Assembly (NCBI GenBank): GCA_014218235.1
Contig: CM024753.1
Location: 188,146,348 to 188,210,347 of the forward strand
Source: Colocasia esculenta
Lineage: Eukaryota > Streptophyta > Magnoliopsida > Alismatales > Araceae
DNA: 64,000 nt
Direction of reading: 5' to 3'
Shown here: positions 48,496 to 58,956 of the stretch, one piece after another
Layout: each line of letters opens with the position of its first letter
How positions within the stretch are numbered: the stretch's first letter is position 1
Position numbers and translations under genes: made by a program
The notes under the pieces: generated by a model
Seen by the model: only the letters and a program-made list of their open reading frames with translations
What the model was told of the DNA's origin: nothing
Database searches by the model: none

Positions 48496-49798
48496 AATGA
48501 CCCTAAAGGAATGAAAGGGGAAGAATGTGGAAATAGCCCATGAATGCGAGATTGGGCATCTCCTCTTGGGACAAGATTGACTAGAATGAGTAGCATTGAA
48601 AGATCAAGGTCAGAAGATGACAACGTAGGGAGATTGACATTTTCCTTGTAAAACTTCAATCTTGATTTCAGCCTCCTTCGCTTCTTGGCGGACGTCCTCA
48701 TGTGGTGTCGTGGCTTCTTTGCCCTTGCAGACAGATATGACCATTTCCTCTTGACATGTCTCCTCAGATAGGGGGACCAAGCAACGGATGGTCTCGCTCT
48801 TCTTTGCAGCCACATGGCTCTCTCATCTATTGTCATGACTTCTCCGAGTGCCGTTGTCCTTTGGTCATCATTCGCATGCCCAACCTCTATAGACTCCCAT
48901 AGGGGAATGCCATAAATTGGCTTCTTCACTGAGAAGGTTTCCTTTAACATGTGGATAGTGCAGACCCATGGGAACTTGATGCGGGGTACCATAAGCTTGA
49001 GATTTGGCATCTTGGCCTGATAGTCTGGCATGAAGACCAACTCCCTTAATAGTTGAAAAGGGGAGGCTACTAGGAGTGTGATAGGTGGTACTAGCACGGC
49101 CAATTGACTAACAGGCAGAGGCAGATTGCAAAGGACTCTTGGCAAAACCTTGAATGTTCTTGGTGGCATAGCAATTTGCCCCTGGTTTAACTGGAATATG
49201 GCATGGAAAGCTTTGGATGCTTTGGGCAGCCTGACTTCTTGACCCTTAAGCGAAAACTGATTCATGATAGCTTTGGAAGCAGCATGAGATAGGAGAACAT
49301 TTGTAGAGAACTGCTTCTTTTGTCCGGTCATCTGCAGTATAACTGAGCGAGGGGTAATAATGGCATTAATGTTAGCATATCCAATGAACAGTGTAACAGC
49401 TACCGTCCCTGCTTTGGATCTGACCGGCACTAATACTTGGGAACTCCTTTTGACAATCATCTCATGAGGGAATGAAGGCTCACCCTTCTCGAATGTGTCC
49501 GAGATAAGGACATAAATCGGCATGCGACTGATGTAGTTGTAAGGGTCGAAACACATGACTGGAACTGGGCTACCTTTACTCGGTCCATCTTGTACATAGG
49601 AAGTAGATCCGAGGCATGCTCTTGGTGGTTCACACCTGCTCCATTGGGTGGTTATGGTGATGGGATGTATGCTGGCTATGGTGGGTTCATTAGATGAGAA
49701 GGGTTTAGCGTGAGGTGATTAGAGGGTGGCAAGGACAGGCTCGTGTGGAGAGAGCTCTTCTTCCAACTCAGAGGCTAAATCAGCCTTAAGCTTAGGAG

Positions 49799-49803
49799 TG
49801 GGG
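49799..49803. repeat. Target-site duplication of S2, left copy (TGGGG)
   Basis: A perfect match to 53142-53146. Removing S2 and one copy keeps the gag frame intact. Confidence 0.9.
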
Positions 49804-52800
49804 TGTAACATCGCACATTTTTCGGATCTTTGCGGATCCCTACTTAGTGGGTTTGGTGGCCAAAGTGTGGCCCATTAGTGCATGTTTCAGGTGTTACGCA
49901 TGTTGTGAGGCTTGCTGGGCCGTCAGATTGGGCCCAAAGCGCTCACAGGTTTTCTGCCTGTGAACGGGACAGGGGTGTGTGTCGCGTTTTGAACGCGACA
50001 GCCCTGGTGGTCGTGTTCTTGTTACCGCTGTTGAGCGGTCGACGTTTGCATGCACGCCACGTGTCGTGCGTTGGGTGGCCTGCTGACGTCAAGAGTGGGA
50101 AGGCGACGACCTCCCACGTCGCATTCAGGTCGCAACGTAGGGCTACGTCGCATTCTCAACTGCTGTGCGTTTTTAAGGAACCCCGTCCGAACAGAGCAGG
50201 GGAAGCTCAGCTCGGCCAAGGGCAGTTGCTGCGGGGTTTTTCCGGAGGGCTCAAGGTTTTGGAGATGCGTGGGGCGTGTTCTCGCCGCGAGGACGTCGCG
50301 TGGAGCGGGGGAAATGCTGAGAGAACTCTAGTTTTCGCGTTCTTCATGAAGGTAGGGTGTTTCCACCTCGTTTAATTGTGTGGATTACTCGTGGTGTTGA
50401 TTTGATTCGTTTAAAGCTTAAAGAACATTAGATACCATGCTAGGGTATCCATTAAAGCATGTAAAATGAGAATTAATCGTGTTTTGAATGGTTTGGAATG
50501 GTGATCCGTGGAGTTTCTCCCGGATTAGGGTTTGCACCTGTGAAGGCGACAGACCTTGCCGTTGCGACAAGGTCGCGACCGGCCGACCCGACGTGATAGG
50601 GTTTCCTATTGCGACAGGTCGGGGTGTCGCGTTCTAAAGGCGACCTGGCCCCTTGTCGCGACCTCAGCTGAGAGGTCTGGACATGTATGCTTTTAGTGTT
50701 GTGGTTAAACGATTATTCATATTTGTTGTGCATGGTAATGACAGGTGGAGCCAGTGCACTTGTTACGCTCACGGAGGGTGTTGCTCACAAGGTGGGCATG
50801 TTTTACGTGGTTAATATGTTATGTACGTAATTGGCTTGGTGTTTACGTAGTATGTGTGGTGCGTTGGCACCCGTAGCGCTCTTGGAGCATGTTGTCCATG
50901 TGTTGGACATGTTGTTTATGTGAATGACGTCTGGTGCACCTGGCTGGTGTATTATACACGTGATGTCTATGTGGTTTGGATGCCGTGCATGTGGTTTGTG
51001 TGTGCATGGCAGTTTATTGTATCTTAATTAATGTGTTAGTCTGTGGTGTTGTGGCAGTGAGGTTCACGTTTGAACCTAGCCTTAATCCTTTATGTTCTTT
51101 TATAAGTTATCCTCGATGGATAATTAGTAAAGTATAAGTATGGTTATTACGTAATTATCGTGTACTGTGTTTAGTGTGGCAGTGGAGGTCACAAGGTGAC
51201 CGATGACAGGACATGGTGTTATTATTAATATGGTTTATGTGTGTGATTGTGTGGGTTAGCTTGTAAGTCACAAGGTGACTGGAACAAGCTATTCCTAACA
51301 TATGTACCGTAATTGGTAATAGAAAGTGTTTGTGTATATACCATGGTTTGGGCTTGCCGAGTTTGGTGGTCCGGCGCCTATTCCGGAATGCCTCTCTATT
51401 CGGGTACCCCAGGTTCTTTGTGATCCAGGCATGTGTGTTTGTTGTGCTCAGGGTTTGTCCCAGTACAGTGTGGTATCGTCGAGGTCTGTGTCATCTTCCT
51501 ATACACCCTCACTCCTGTGTTTGAGTTGTACATCTGGCTGAGGGAAAGACGGCAGTGGGACAGCGACTTCCCAGAGCTTGTTTCTAGTTGCTTGTAGCAC
51601 GCTCGTAGTTGGGGGTACGGACACCAGTAGTCGACACTGGTCCCCAGCTAGTCCTGTTTTCCAGTGCCTCACTTTAGGGTGCTCCGGCCAGAGACCCTAG
51701 AGGTGCCAGGCATGGACCTGCAGCTGTGTGTCTGCAGGAGTGGTGTTGGTTGGTCTCCACAGTTGTTTGACTTGTTCTCGTGGAGCGGCAATTGGACCTT
51801 TCGTCCATGACTGCGAGACTGAGAGGTTGTTCTTGTGTTGTGTTGTCCGGGTTGGATACTGGCCTGATCAGCCAGTAGTTCATTCCCGTATGGTGGCGTC
51901 GCTCCTTTCCAACTCGTGCTTTGCCATTGGCTGTGGCTCGTGAGTTTGTGACTCGTAGTCGAGGTTTGACCCGTTCGAGGTGTGCCCTGGTGTTGGCACA
52001 GTTGTGACTGCGGTTGTGGCTTGTGGTGTGCCCGAGTGGTGGCACAGTTTTGGTTATGATTGGTGAGTGTTGACTCACCAAATGTGGTTTAGCTCGCTAT
52101 GGTGTGCCCCGTTACGGCACTGGTTTACTTGTGGTTTCCGTGCTGGTACCTTGTGGTACTAGGTACCTATACCCCGTGTGGTTAATGATTTGTGGTGGTA
52201 CGTCGTATACCAGTCTTTTCTGGTGTTGACGTGGAACTGTGTTTCATGCAGGTCGTGTGGTGTGACCTTCCACTCAATGTGCTTTACCCTTCCTCGAGTA
52301 AGCTTCCGTATATGGTTTTCGTGTGTGATGGATTGGCCCGCTGTAGCCGATCATGTTACCTGGTGTGTGTAGCTTTTGATATATCGTGGTTTGGGGTTTA
52401 ATGGACCAGTACTTGGTTGGCTGTCCTATTACCCACGAGGTTGAGGTTTTCTTGGGAAGCTTGCAGCCTAGGCAGTGACTTGCCTATGTGGCTTAAAGTG
52501 TAGGCGACCAGTTGTTGTTATGATTTGCCTGTGAGGCTTAAGGCTTAGGCGTTTCAGTTGTTGTGTAGACTAGTGGTGCAAAACTAGTCCTGTTGTTTCT
52601 TCTTACCTTCCGAGGTTATGTTTGATTAAGGTGTTTATATTTAATTGTAGTTTAAATTCAATTGTTGTGAGCATGAAATGGTTTGGCTATTGGTGTTGCC
52701 AATAAGACCCTCTGGGGTTGAGGTGTCCATAGTTTTGTTGTTGTTTTCGGTAGCCCCTGCTGAGCCTGTGACTCGTTGAGGCTCACTCTCCTACAGTTCT

Positions 52801-53141
52801 TTTCAGGGCTTGCCGTTTGTGTGGCTTGAGGAGGCATTGTGACAGACTTGTACCACCAGCAGTAGTGTTGTAGTTAGTGTTGTGTGAGCTCATGCTCCCT
52901 CGGAGTATGCCCCAGGTAATTGTACTTTTTAGTTGGACATGTAATAATGTAATGGGACAGTTGTAAATTGTTATATGTAGGTATGAGCACATGTACTTTC
53001 TTGTGTCTTATACTGTGTAGTGGTCTTTTATATTCTTACTGGACACTTGTGTGAGCTATCCCTTGCGAGACTACGGTCCGTTCGCGGGAGGCAGATCTGG
53101 ATATGGAGCCTTATTAGGCATAAATACCCTGGTCCGTCACA
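49804..53141 (+). mobile_element. S2: solo LTR inserted in the E5 gag ORF
   Basis: 3338 bp on the plus strand, TGTAACATCGCACATTTTTC to GGTCCGTCACA, flanked by TGGGG on both sides. It is the same LTR group as S1, E1 and E3. It has a CGCGAC block at 50540-50673 and perfect short hairpins at 50893-50909, 51061-51076, 51187-51201 and 51266-51280. Confidence 0.94.
50540..50673. repeat. CGCGAC hairpin module in S2
   Basis: GAAGGCGACAGACC, TTGCGACAAGGTCGCGACC, TATTGCGACAGGTCGGGG, TGTCGCGTTC, AGGCGACC and TTGTCGCGACCTCAGCTGAGA. Its last part is shared with PMD intron 1. Confidence 0.6.
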
Positions 53142-53146
53142 TGGGG
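53142..53146. repeat. Target-site duplication of S2, right copy (TGGGG)
   Basis: Matches 49799-49803. Confidence 0.9.
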
Positions 53147-55155
53147 GACTCTTGCTTTTGCTCAGTGGTGAGTGGAGCTTGCTCGAGCCTTGGTGTGGTG
53201 GTAATGGCTTGCTCAGGTGAAAGTGGTGATGGGATGGAGATAGTAGTGAGGGGTAAGGATGGAGGGTTTGTGGGAGGTGAGGGATCAGTGGTTTGTGGTG
53301 CTGGGGGAGATGACCAACGGTGCACCGACACAATACGTCGAGCCGACAGCTTGTCATCAGGGTGTGATGTGGTGTCAAGGGTAGGTGTGGTGGTGATATC
53401 CTAAGCAAGGGTTGGTGGAGGGGGTTGTTGAGGTTGTGACGGAGTGGATGATGCACTTGGAGGGTAAGTAAAAAAATGCCTATGGCCTTCAGCCTTTGGA
53501 GATGACGACTGCCTCGATGCTTGGGCTTGTTGTCTTGACTGTGCTGCCGGTCGCTTGGGCATCTGTTTCGCTACCTGTGATGGAGAGGACTGCTACCCCT
53601 GGCCTTGTGTTCTGCTCTTGTCTTGACAATGCAAGATGAGTCTGTACATTTCAACCCAACCTATCTTGTGCTCTAAATCATATATCACATCCCGGAATTC
53701 ACAGCAGTTCGCAACTGTATGCCCTGGATGGCGATGATATGGGCAATATTCTGATTGGTCCACTGTCACGTCCCAGCTTGGCTTTTCTGGAGGGAGTTGC
53801 AATGCATTGATAGACATCAGGGGCGTGAAGACATCAGAGAGGGACTCTGGCAACTGATGATAATGGCCTCGCTTTGGGCCAAGTGGACATTGTCATGGGT
53901 GAGGTGTGGTGCGGCGGCACAAGCGAGGGGGTTGTTCTTGTGGAAGTGGTGCGAGTTGGCTTGGTGGAAGTGGTGAGGATGAATAATGGTCAGCATAATG
54001 GGTAGGAGTGGTGCGGTGGATAACATCAACTTGGGCCTGGGTTTGGACTCCCTCATAAGTGGGCCCTTGAAATGTGTAACTGGGTTGTTGGGCCTCAAAC
54101 AAGGATGGCACAGGAGAGTCACTGAGTTAGGTCTTGACAAAGCGAGCACGGCTGTATAATTGTTGCATGGACGTGATATTGTTCATAGCCAGGATGTGGC
54201 GGTACATGGGTGTTGCATTGGCAATAATGAGCTTGATTTTCTCCTCTTCTGGGAGGTGCATTTGAACATGGGCAGACATTTGACGCCACCGGTCAGCATA
54301 AGTTGTAAATTCTTCATTAGGCTTCATCTGCTCAGCTATCAAATCGGCCATTGAATACTTGGGTCCGGACCAGTCTTGATATTGCTGTAGGAATCTGACC
54401 TTGACAACTTCAAAATTCTCAACTTCATTGGGAGGCAGGGAATAAAACCATTCTAGAGCGGGCCCATCCAACGACCGCCTAAAAAGGTAAGCCAATAAGC
54501 GACGATCATGTTGGTAGGACACCGAGTCATAGAGGATCTCCTTCAGATGGATGTAAGGATCTCTAGATCCACTATATTTGTGATAGACAGGAAGCTGAGA
54601 AAGTGGAGGGATCCGAAGACCATGGAAATCAGGGAGAGTATCATTGAAAGAGGGTTTGGGATTTAATTGCCTCCGCAAATCACTAAGCTCTCGCTTCATG
54701 GACTCGAACTCGGATTGGAAGTCCTGAGTCGAGGTGGATTGTGGATAGCGAGGGCCAGCTTGGGCATGAGAGCGTAATCGAGAGTCAAGGTCCGAACCAG
54801 AATGAGCATAATGGGTCGGTCATAATGATGTGGGTTGAACAAAAGAGTGGCCCAATCTAGGAGTGACAATGTGAGGAGATTTAGCATGAGAAGGATCATG
54901 TGGGCCTATTGGGCCCGTCCCAGAAGAAGTCCGTAGATCAAAGGTGGACAACAATTCGCGGGCCTGGTCGGGGCCCATTTCAAGAAGGAGGCGCTCCAAT
55001 TCTGCGGCCTCATCAGAGAAGGAGGGTGACAAGACAACGTGGGAAAAGGTGGCCCGATGGGCCCTGGGCTGGGCTGGGTTCGAAAGAAACTCATGAGACA
55101 AGGGGTCTGCATGAGGAGGAGAGGTTGGAGGATAGGTGAAATAGAAAGGAGCCAT

Positions 55156-56292
55156 GATAGGATGAGAAAAGGGGAATTAAAAGGATATATACACTAAAAT
55201 ACAAATAAGGGGTACAACAACAGTTACAAACACACAAGAAGGGGATGAGAAAAGGAGTTCTCAAGCAAACACCCAAGTTAACATGATATGCATCAGGATT
55301 TTAGAGTCATCACTTAGCCTTTTAATGGATTGATTTAAGTGAGTTGCACTCGGCTAAAGAGGGGCCCTAATGGGTGTGTACTCAAGTACTCTGGGATGAC
55401 TAAGGGGGGACACAACTCACGCGGAAGATGGTCTGAACTAGGGAGCAACGGGTACAACCAGCCCGGCGAACCGCAACGTGCGTACGGCCACAGGGACTTA
55501 CGGAGGTCCTCGATAGGCGGCCCTGGTCAGCCCACGAGTACTCGCAGGTGAGAGGACCCACTCAACCAAGGAGGGAAAACCTAATCAGCACGGATCAGAA
55601 GTGTATGCATGAGCCTAAGTGCACCGAGGTGCATGCAATGTCTAACCTAAACTAACACAAAGAAACCATGAGGTCTCTGCTGAAGTCGCGACGACCAGAT
55701 CCGTCGTGACCTTATCGCGACCGGAAGCCCTGTCGTGATGTTAACAGAGCACAGAAACCCACAATCACAAGCAAACAGTAAGCAGACAGGCTATCCTATA
55801 ACGCAATACCATCATGGAATCAACTGAATGACACATCAATACTCACTAAACATATAGAAACCGAAGAATGGATCAAAACAGTAACAAACAGTGTGTACCT
55901 GAAGATGCGGCCTACAGCCACGACACAACATTGTCGCGGTCCCCCGATCAGCAGCGACACGATCCGAAACCAAATAGTAAAAGAAACAGAAAATCCGAAT
56001 CCTAGCGGAATTCTAGCAAACACAAACGCGAATATACATGGTAGAAAAAGATGTAACAGACATGGATGCACCCTCAATGAAGGAACAGTGCATGGGGGGA
56101 GCGGAACACGTACATCAAGTTGTGTCCACCTTCCAAGACGCGATAGGATCGCGATGGCGTGATGCGTCGCAATCCCAACCGAACTCAGAAAGATAGAAAA
56201 AACACATATATATACCTAACAGGGTTCTAAAAAACATTTAAACAAATCAACATGGAAGGCAAGCAAGCAACAATCACGAGGCTAGCACTAAA
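55156..56292 (-). other. E5 5' untranslated region
   Basis: About 1.1 kb between the primer site and the gag start, with no coding frame of note. The stretch at 55449-55553 resembles part of the E2 LTR (about 17897-18010). At 55683-55740 it has TCGCGACG, CCGTCGTGACC, TATCGCGACC and CTGTCGTGATG motifs of the CGCGAC module. Confidence 0.55.
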
Positions 56293-56311
56293 GGTCCCAC
56301 CGTGATCGCCA
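56293..56311 (-). promoter_or_regulatory. E5 primer-binding site, Tat type
   Basis: On the minus strand TGGCGATCACGGTGGGACC, five bases from the 5' LTR. It resembles the TGGCGCCGT...GTGGGAAC leader of Tat elements, with differences that leave the priming tRNA uncertain. Confidence 0.6.
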
Positions 56312-56316
56312 AAAGG

Positions 56317-57725
56317 TGTAATCACGGGGTTGTGCACCCCCCCCCCCCCCCGAAACACATTTTAAAATTAACTAAGGGGCATGAAAACATGGATGTGATC
56401 GCCACCTAACACGTTGCCATATATAAGAACTACGTAGGCTAACTGTGCTAGGAAAAGGAGAGAAAATGGGGCACTAACCTTTGTCGTGAAGGGTCACCCC
56501 GCCGTGATAAGACTGGTGTCACGACGCCCAACCTAGGCGCGTTAAGCCTGTCGCGAACCCTGTGCCTGCCGCGTTCTCTGTGGTGCGAGAGAAAGTTGGT
56601 GTGGACCTTCTTCCTATCCTCCGGCCGGCCAGAGAACAAGAGCCCCTCGTAGAATGATGCTTGGGTGCTTGCCAAGGCAAAGAAAACAAACAAATATCCC
56701 TGTTAGAACATATTAAGTGTAGTAGCTATCCATGAATGAAATGAAAAAGAGGAGCATGGAGGGAATGAACCTGGGGGGTGTTTTTCTTAAACCCCTTGGG
56801 TTGTGGAAAACGTGGGAAGGAAAAAATGGAATAGATTCCTATCTAAAAGAAACAATAAAATGCATGAAAGAAGAAATGAGGAGGGAGGGCAGAAAGAGCC
56901 CCAATAGGGCGACTCCCTGGCTGCCAATGACGTTCTCAGTGGGTACAAAAGCCTTAGAGGTCGCCTCCTCCACGTCCAAGCTCCATGGATGAAGAATGTA
57001 GCATGGCTTGGTGAAGAGAATAGGAGAAAATATCAGGAGAAGGGAGGGCCACGAGCTAAGTATGAGATCTGGGAAAATTCGGCAGCACTTCGTGGCAAAA
57101 CCGGGGCTCCCCCCTCTTCTGAAGGAGAGGCCTTGCTTATATAGGATAGGAGAGAGAATATCCCATTTTCAAGTGATAATAATCCAAATAAAAGAGATAC
57201 ATCCATCTAAACCCATATGGGAGAGTCCAAGGAGGTTCCTAAGGAGTCCCACAACCCTAAACCATGCCCAGGGGGTTGGGAGGTTGCCTAGAGATTAAGA
57301 TAAGGCCATGAGAGGATAAAGAGGAGGTAGTTGCAGAGGCTAGTGTACGTGGCTGTTGTCGCGATGGGTCGTAGGGATGCTACATGGATGAACGCGACGA
57401 TCAGGAGGGGCGCGACACTGAAACCACGTGCATGGATATGCATGGGCTGTCGTGACGGCCAAGGGGAGCGTGACAAGGCTAACGCGGCACCCCGACCCGT
57501 TGCGTTAATGAAAGCGATTATCCTTGAATTATTGACCAATCATATGAGAGAATAATGAGCATTTAAGGCATATGGACTCTTTCAAAAGGATAATGGACGG
57601 GATATTAGGCTTTTAATGGGCTCAAAGCAAGACTAATCGAGGGCTCAAGGTGAACGACCAACTTGGGGCTCAATAAGATAACAAGAAATACGGTTCAACT
57701 CCTAAGTCAGAATCAGGTGTCTATA
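56317..57725 (-). repeat. E5 5' LTR (right)
   Basis: 1409 bp, TGTAATCACGGGG to AGGTGTCTATA. It pairs with 28400-29783. The C run at 56337-56351 is 15 long against 7 in the other LTR and accounts for part of the length difference. Confidence 0.93.
57134..57143 (-). promoter_or_regulatory. TATA box of E5 5' LTR
   Basis: On the minus strand CCTATATAAGC-like text lies about 580 bp into the LTR, a plausible start region for the E5 transcript. The other LTR has it at 29194-29203. Confidence 0.5.
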
Positions 57726-57730
57726 GTATT
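57726..57730. repeat. Target-site duplication of E5, right copy (GTATT)
   Basis: Matches 28395-28399. Confidence 0.92.
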
Positions 57731-58951
57731 CGAGATGGAGGTCTCGAAGGTGCCCGAGGCAGAAGTCGTATCCTGCTTGGAAGAGTTTGTCAATCTCTTC
57801 ATTGAGCGCCTCAGATTCGCTGTACTCAGCGTTGGCCTTGGCACGCTCTTCTTTGACCAGCTTCATGTTTTGGGCCTTCGTCGCTGCATGTGCCTCCCTC
57901 TCGGCACGGAGGATCTCATTGAACTCCTTGGCTAATAGCTTCAACCGAGCGGTGTTCCCCTCGGCGTTCTTCGCCCGCTGTTGCTCCTCAACAAGGAGCT
58001 TTTCGGCCTCCTTGGCCCTTTTCTCCATGCCCTTGACCTTCTTCTCAGCCTCAGTCACTCATTTGGTGGTCTTGGTCTAGGTCTTCTCGACCATGAGGAG
58101 AAAGGTTCCGACCACGGCCATCTGATCCTGCATGGTCCGGTGGAGGTCTTCAACGACCTCACTAGCCTTCCGTCCCGAGGCGCGGGCCTTTGCTCCAACT
58201 GGGATCATCCGACGACCCCATTCGGTGGCAGTGAGCTCCTCCACTAGCTGGGCTGATTGCGGAGATTGGGAGGAGCCCAAGATCGGCAAGTCATGGAGGT
58301 CGGCAGACTACGGCGTGACTGGCAGTTCCCATGGTCACTCGGGAGACCTCGTCGGTTGGGTCTCTAACACACAGAGTTTCTGTGTTGCGACTGGAGGAGC
58401 GGTGTTGTCCTCATACCACTCCCTCCTCGGTCTCTTCGGTGGCCTTGTGATGCTTTTCTTTCCCCTGCGGACAAGAACCTCTAAGCGGCCACCTTGGTAC
58501 GAGAAGCTTCCTTTCGCTCGACAATGTTCGGAACTGCCGACAACTTGACCTTGTCGGCCATCACTGCGAGAGAAGAATGTCAGTTAATTCTCAGAAGTCA
58601 TCAACAATGGTCACAAGGAAGCATTGGCGAGGAAGTTATACCTCGGTTGGCCTTGGCAATCAAGTCGAACAACTCGTCAGATGGTTGGTACAGGTCGGGG
58701 GGCTCCACCGCCTATAGAGAATCGAATTCCGCTAGCTCAGATGCAATGAGGGTCGGAAGGCTTTGTCATGGATGTTCACTGCCGACCATGTGATCGGGAA
58801 GGGCCATCCAATTGAGTAGTGAACGAAGATAAATTTCCTCTTCCTGTTGTGGACAGAGGAGGGCATTCGACCAAGGATTTGTCAACTGGTCCGAGCTACG
58901 AAATAGAGTCAGTCCGCGAAGGCTTTTACAAAGAAGAAGTAGAAGAAGACG

Positions 58952-58956
58952 TGAAT
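58952..58956. repeat. Presumed target-site duplication of E4, left copy (TGAAT)
   Basis: TGAAT precedes the E4 LTR. The right copy is outside the window, so this is only a prediction. Confidence 0.4.

Larger units (their letters stand above)
48045..55155 (-). pseudogene. E5 gag-type ORF, one frame of 1256 codons, interrupted by S2
   Basis: The reading frame starts at ATG 55155-55153, is interrupted by S2, and resumes to a TGA at 48045. Without S2 and one TSD it is 3768 nt with no net frameshift. The middle has Tat-type capsid motifs (LPVYHKYSGSRDPYIHLKEI, GPALEWFYSLP) followed by the knuckle-like YCPYHRHPGHTVANCCEF at about 53745. Then comes a proline/serine-rich linker. The last ~500 codons (from 49556) are unrecognised and end in proline repeats (SPPPEPPDHPLGT). 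Six in-frame stops lie at 54820, 54127, 53893, 53593, 53401 and 49719, each explicable as CGA to TGA, CAG to TAG or CAA to TAA. No protease DTG motif was seen. Confidence 0.75.
28400..57725 (-). mobile_element. E5: non-autonomous gag-only LTR element carrying an antisense PMD gene
   Basis: Ends are fixed by 1.4-kb LTRs (28400-29783 and 56317-57725) and a perfect GTATT duplication. The primer site beside the right LTR and purine tract beside the left set minus orientation. Without its nested guests (E3, S2) the element is about 13.4 kb. In transcription order it holds a 5' UTR, a gag-type ORF of 1256 codon positions, about 1.3 kb without genes, and then a seven-exon PMD gene on the opposite strand. 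I find no protease, RT, RNase H or integrase, so it resembles the TR-GAG class and would need a Tat-type helper. PMD genes inside gypsy elements are known; a gag-only carrier with retained introns is unusual. Confidence 0.85.
57726..58956 (-). pseudogene. E0 antisense accessory ORF, N-terminal and coiled-coil part
   Basis: The upstream half of the ORF that ends at 28182. From the right the minus strand gives a hydrophobic, aromatic region (HVFFYFFFVKAFAD, then FIFVHYSIGWPFPITWSAV) that resembles the putative gypsy-type transposon domain (PF04195, Transposase_28). The segment LYQPSDELFDLIAKANR comes next, then a likely intron (about 58566-58641, GT-AG) and a lysine/arginine patch. It ends in a coiled coil (TEAEKKVKGMEKRAKEAEKLL) with YDFCLGHLRDL. 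Stops at 58077 (TAG) and 58059 (TGA) fit CAG and CGA precursors; at least one frameshift lies near 58490. E4 cuts off its start at 58957. Confidence 0.55.

Noticed and set aside
48045..49556. Protease identity for the end of the E5 gag ORF
   Set aside because: The position would fit, but there is no DTG/DSG motif or flap sequence, so I leave it unassigned.
49878..50375. A 165-codon plus-strand frame
   Set aside because: It is inside solo LTR S2. The matching part of S1 does not support it as coding.
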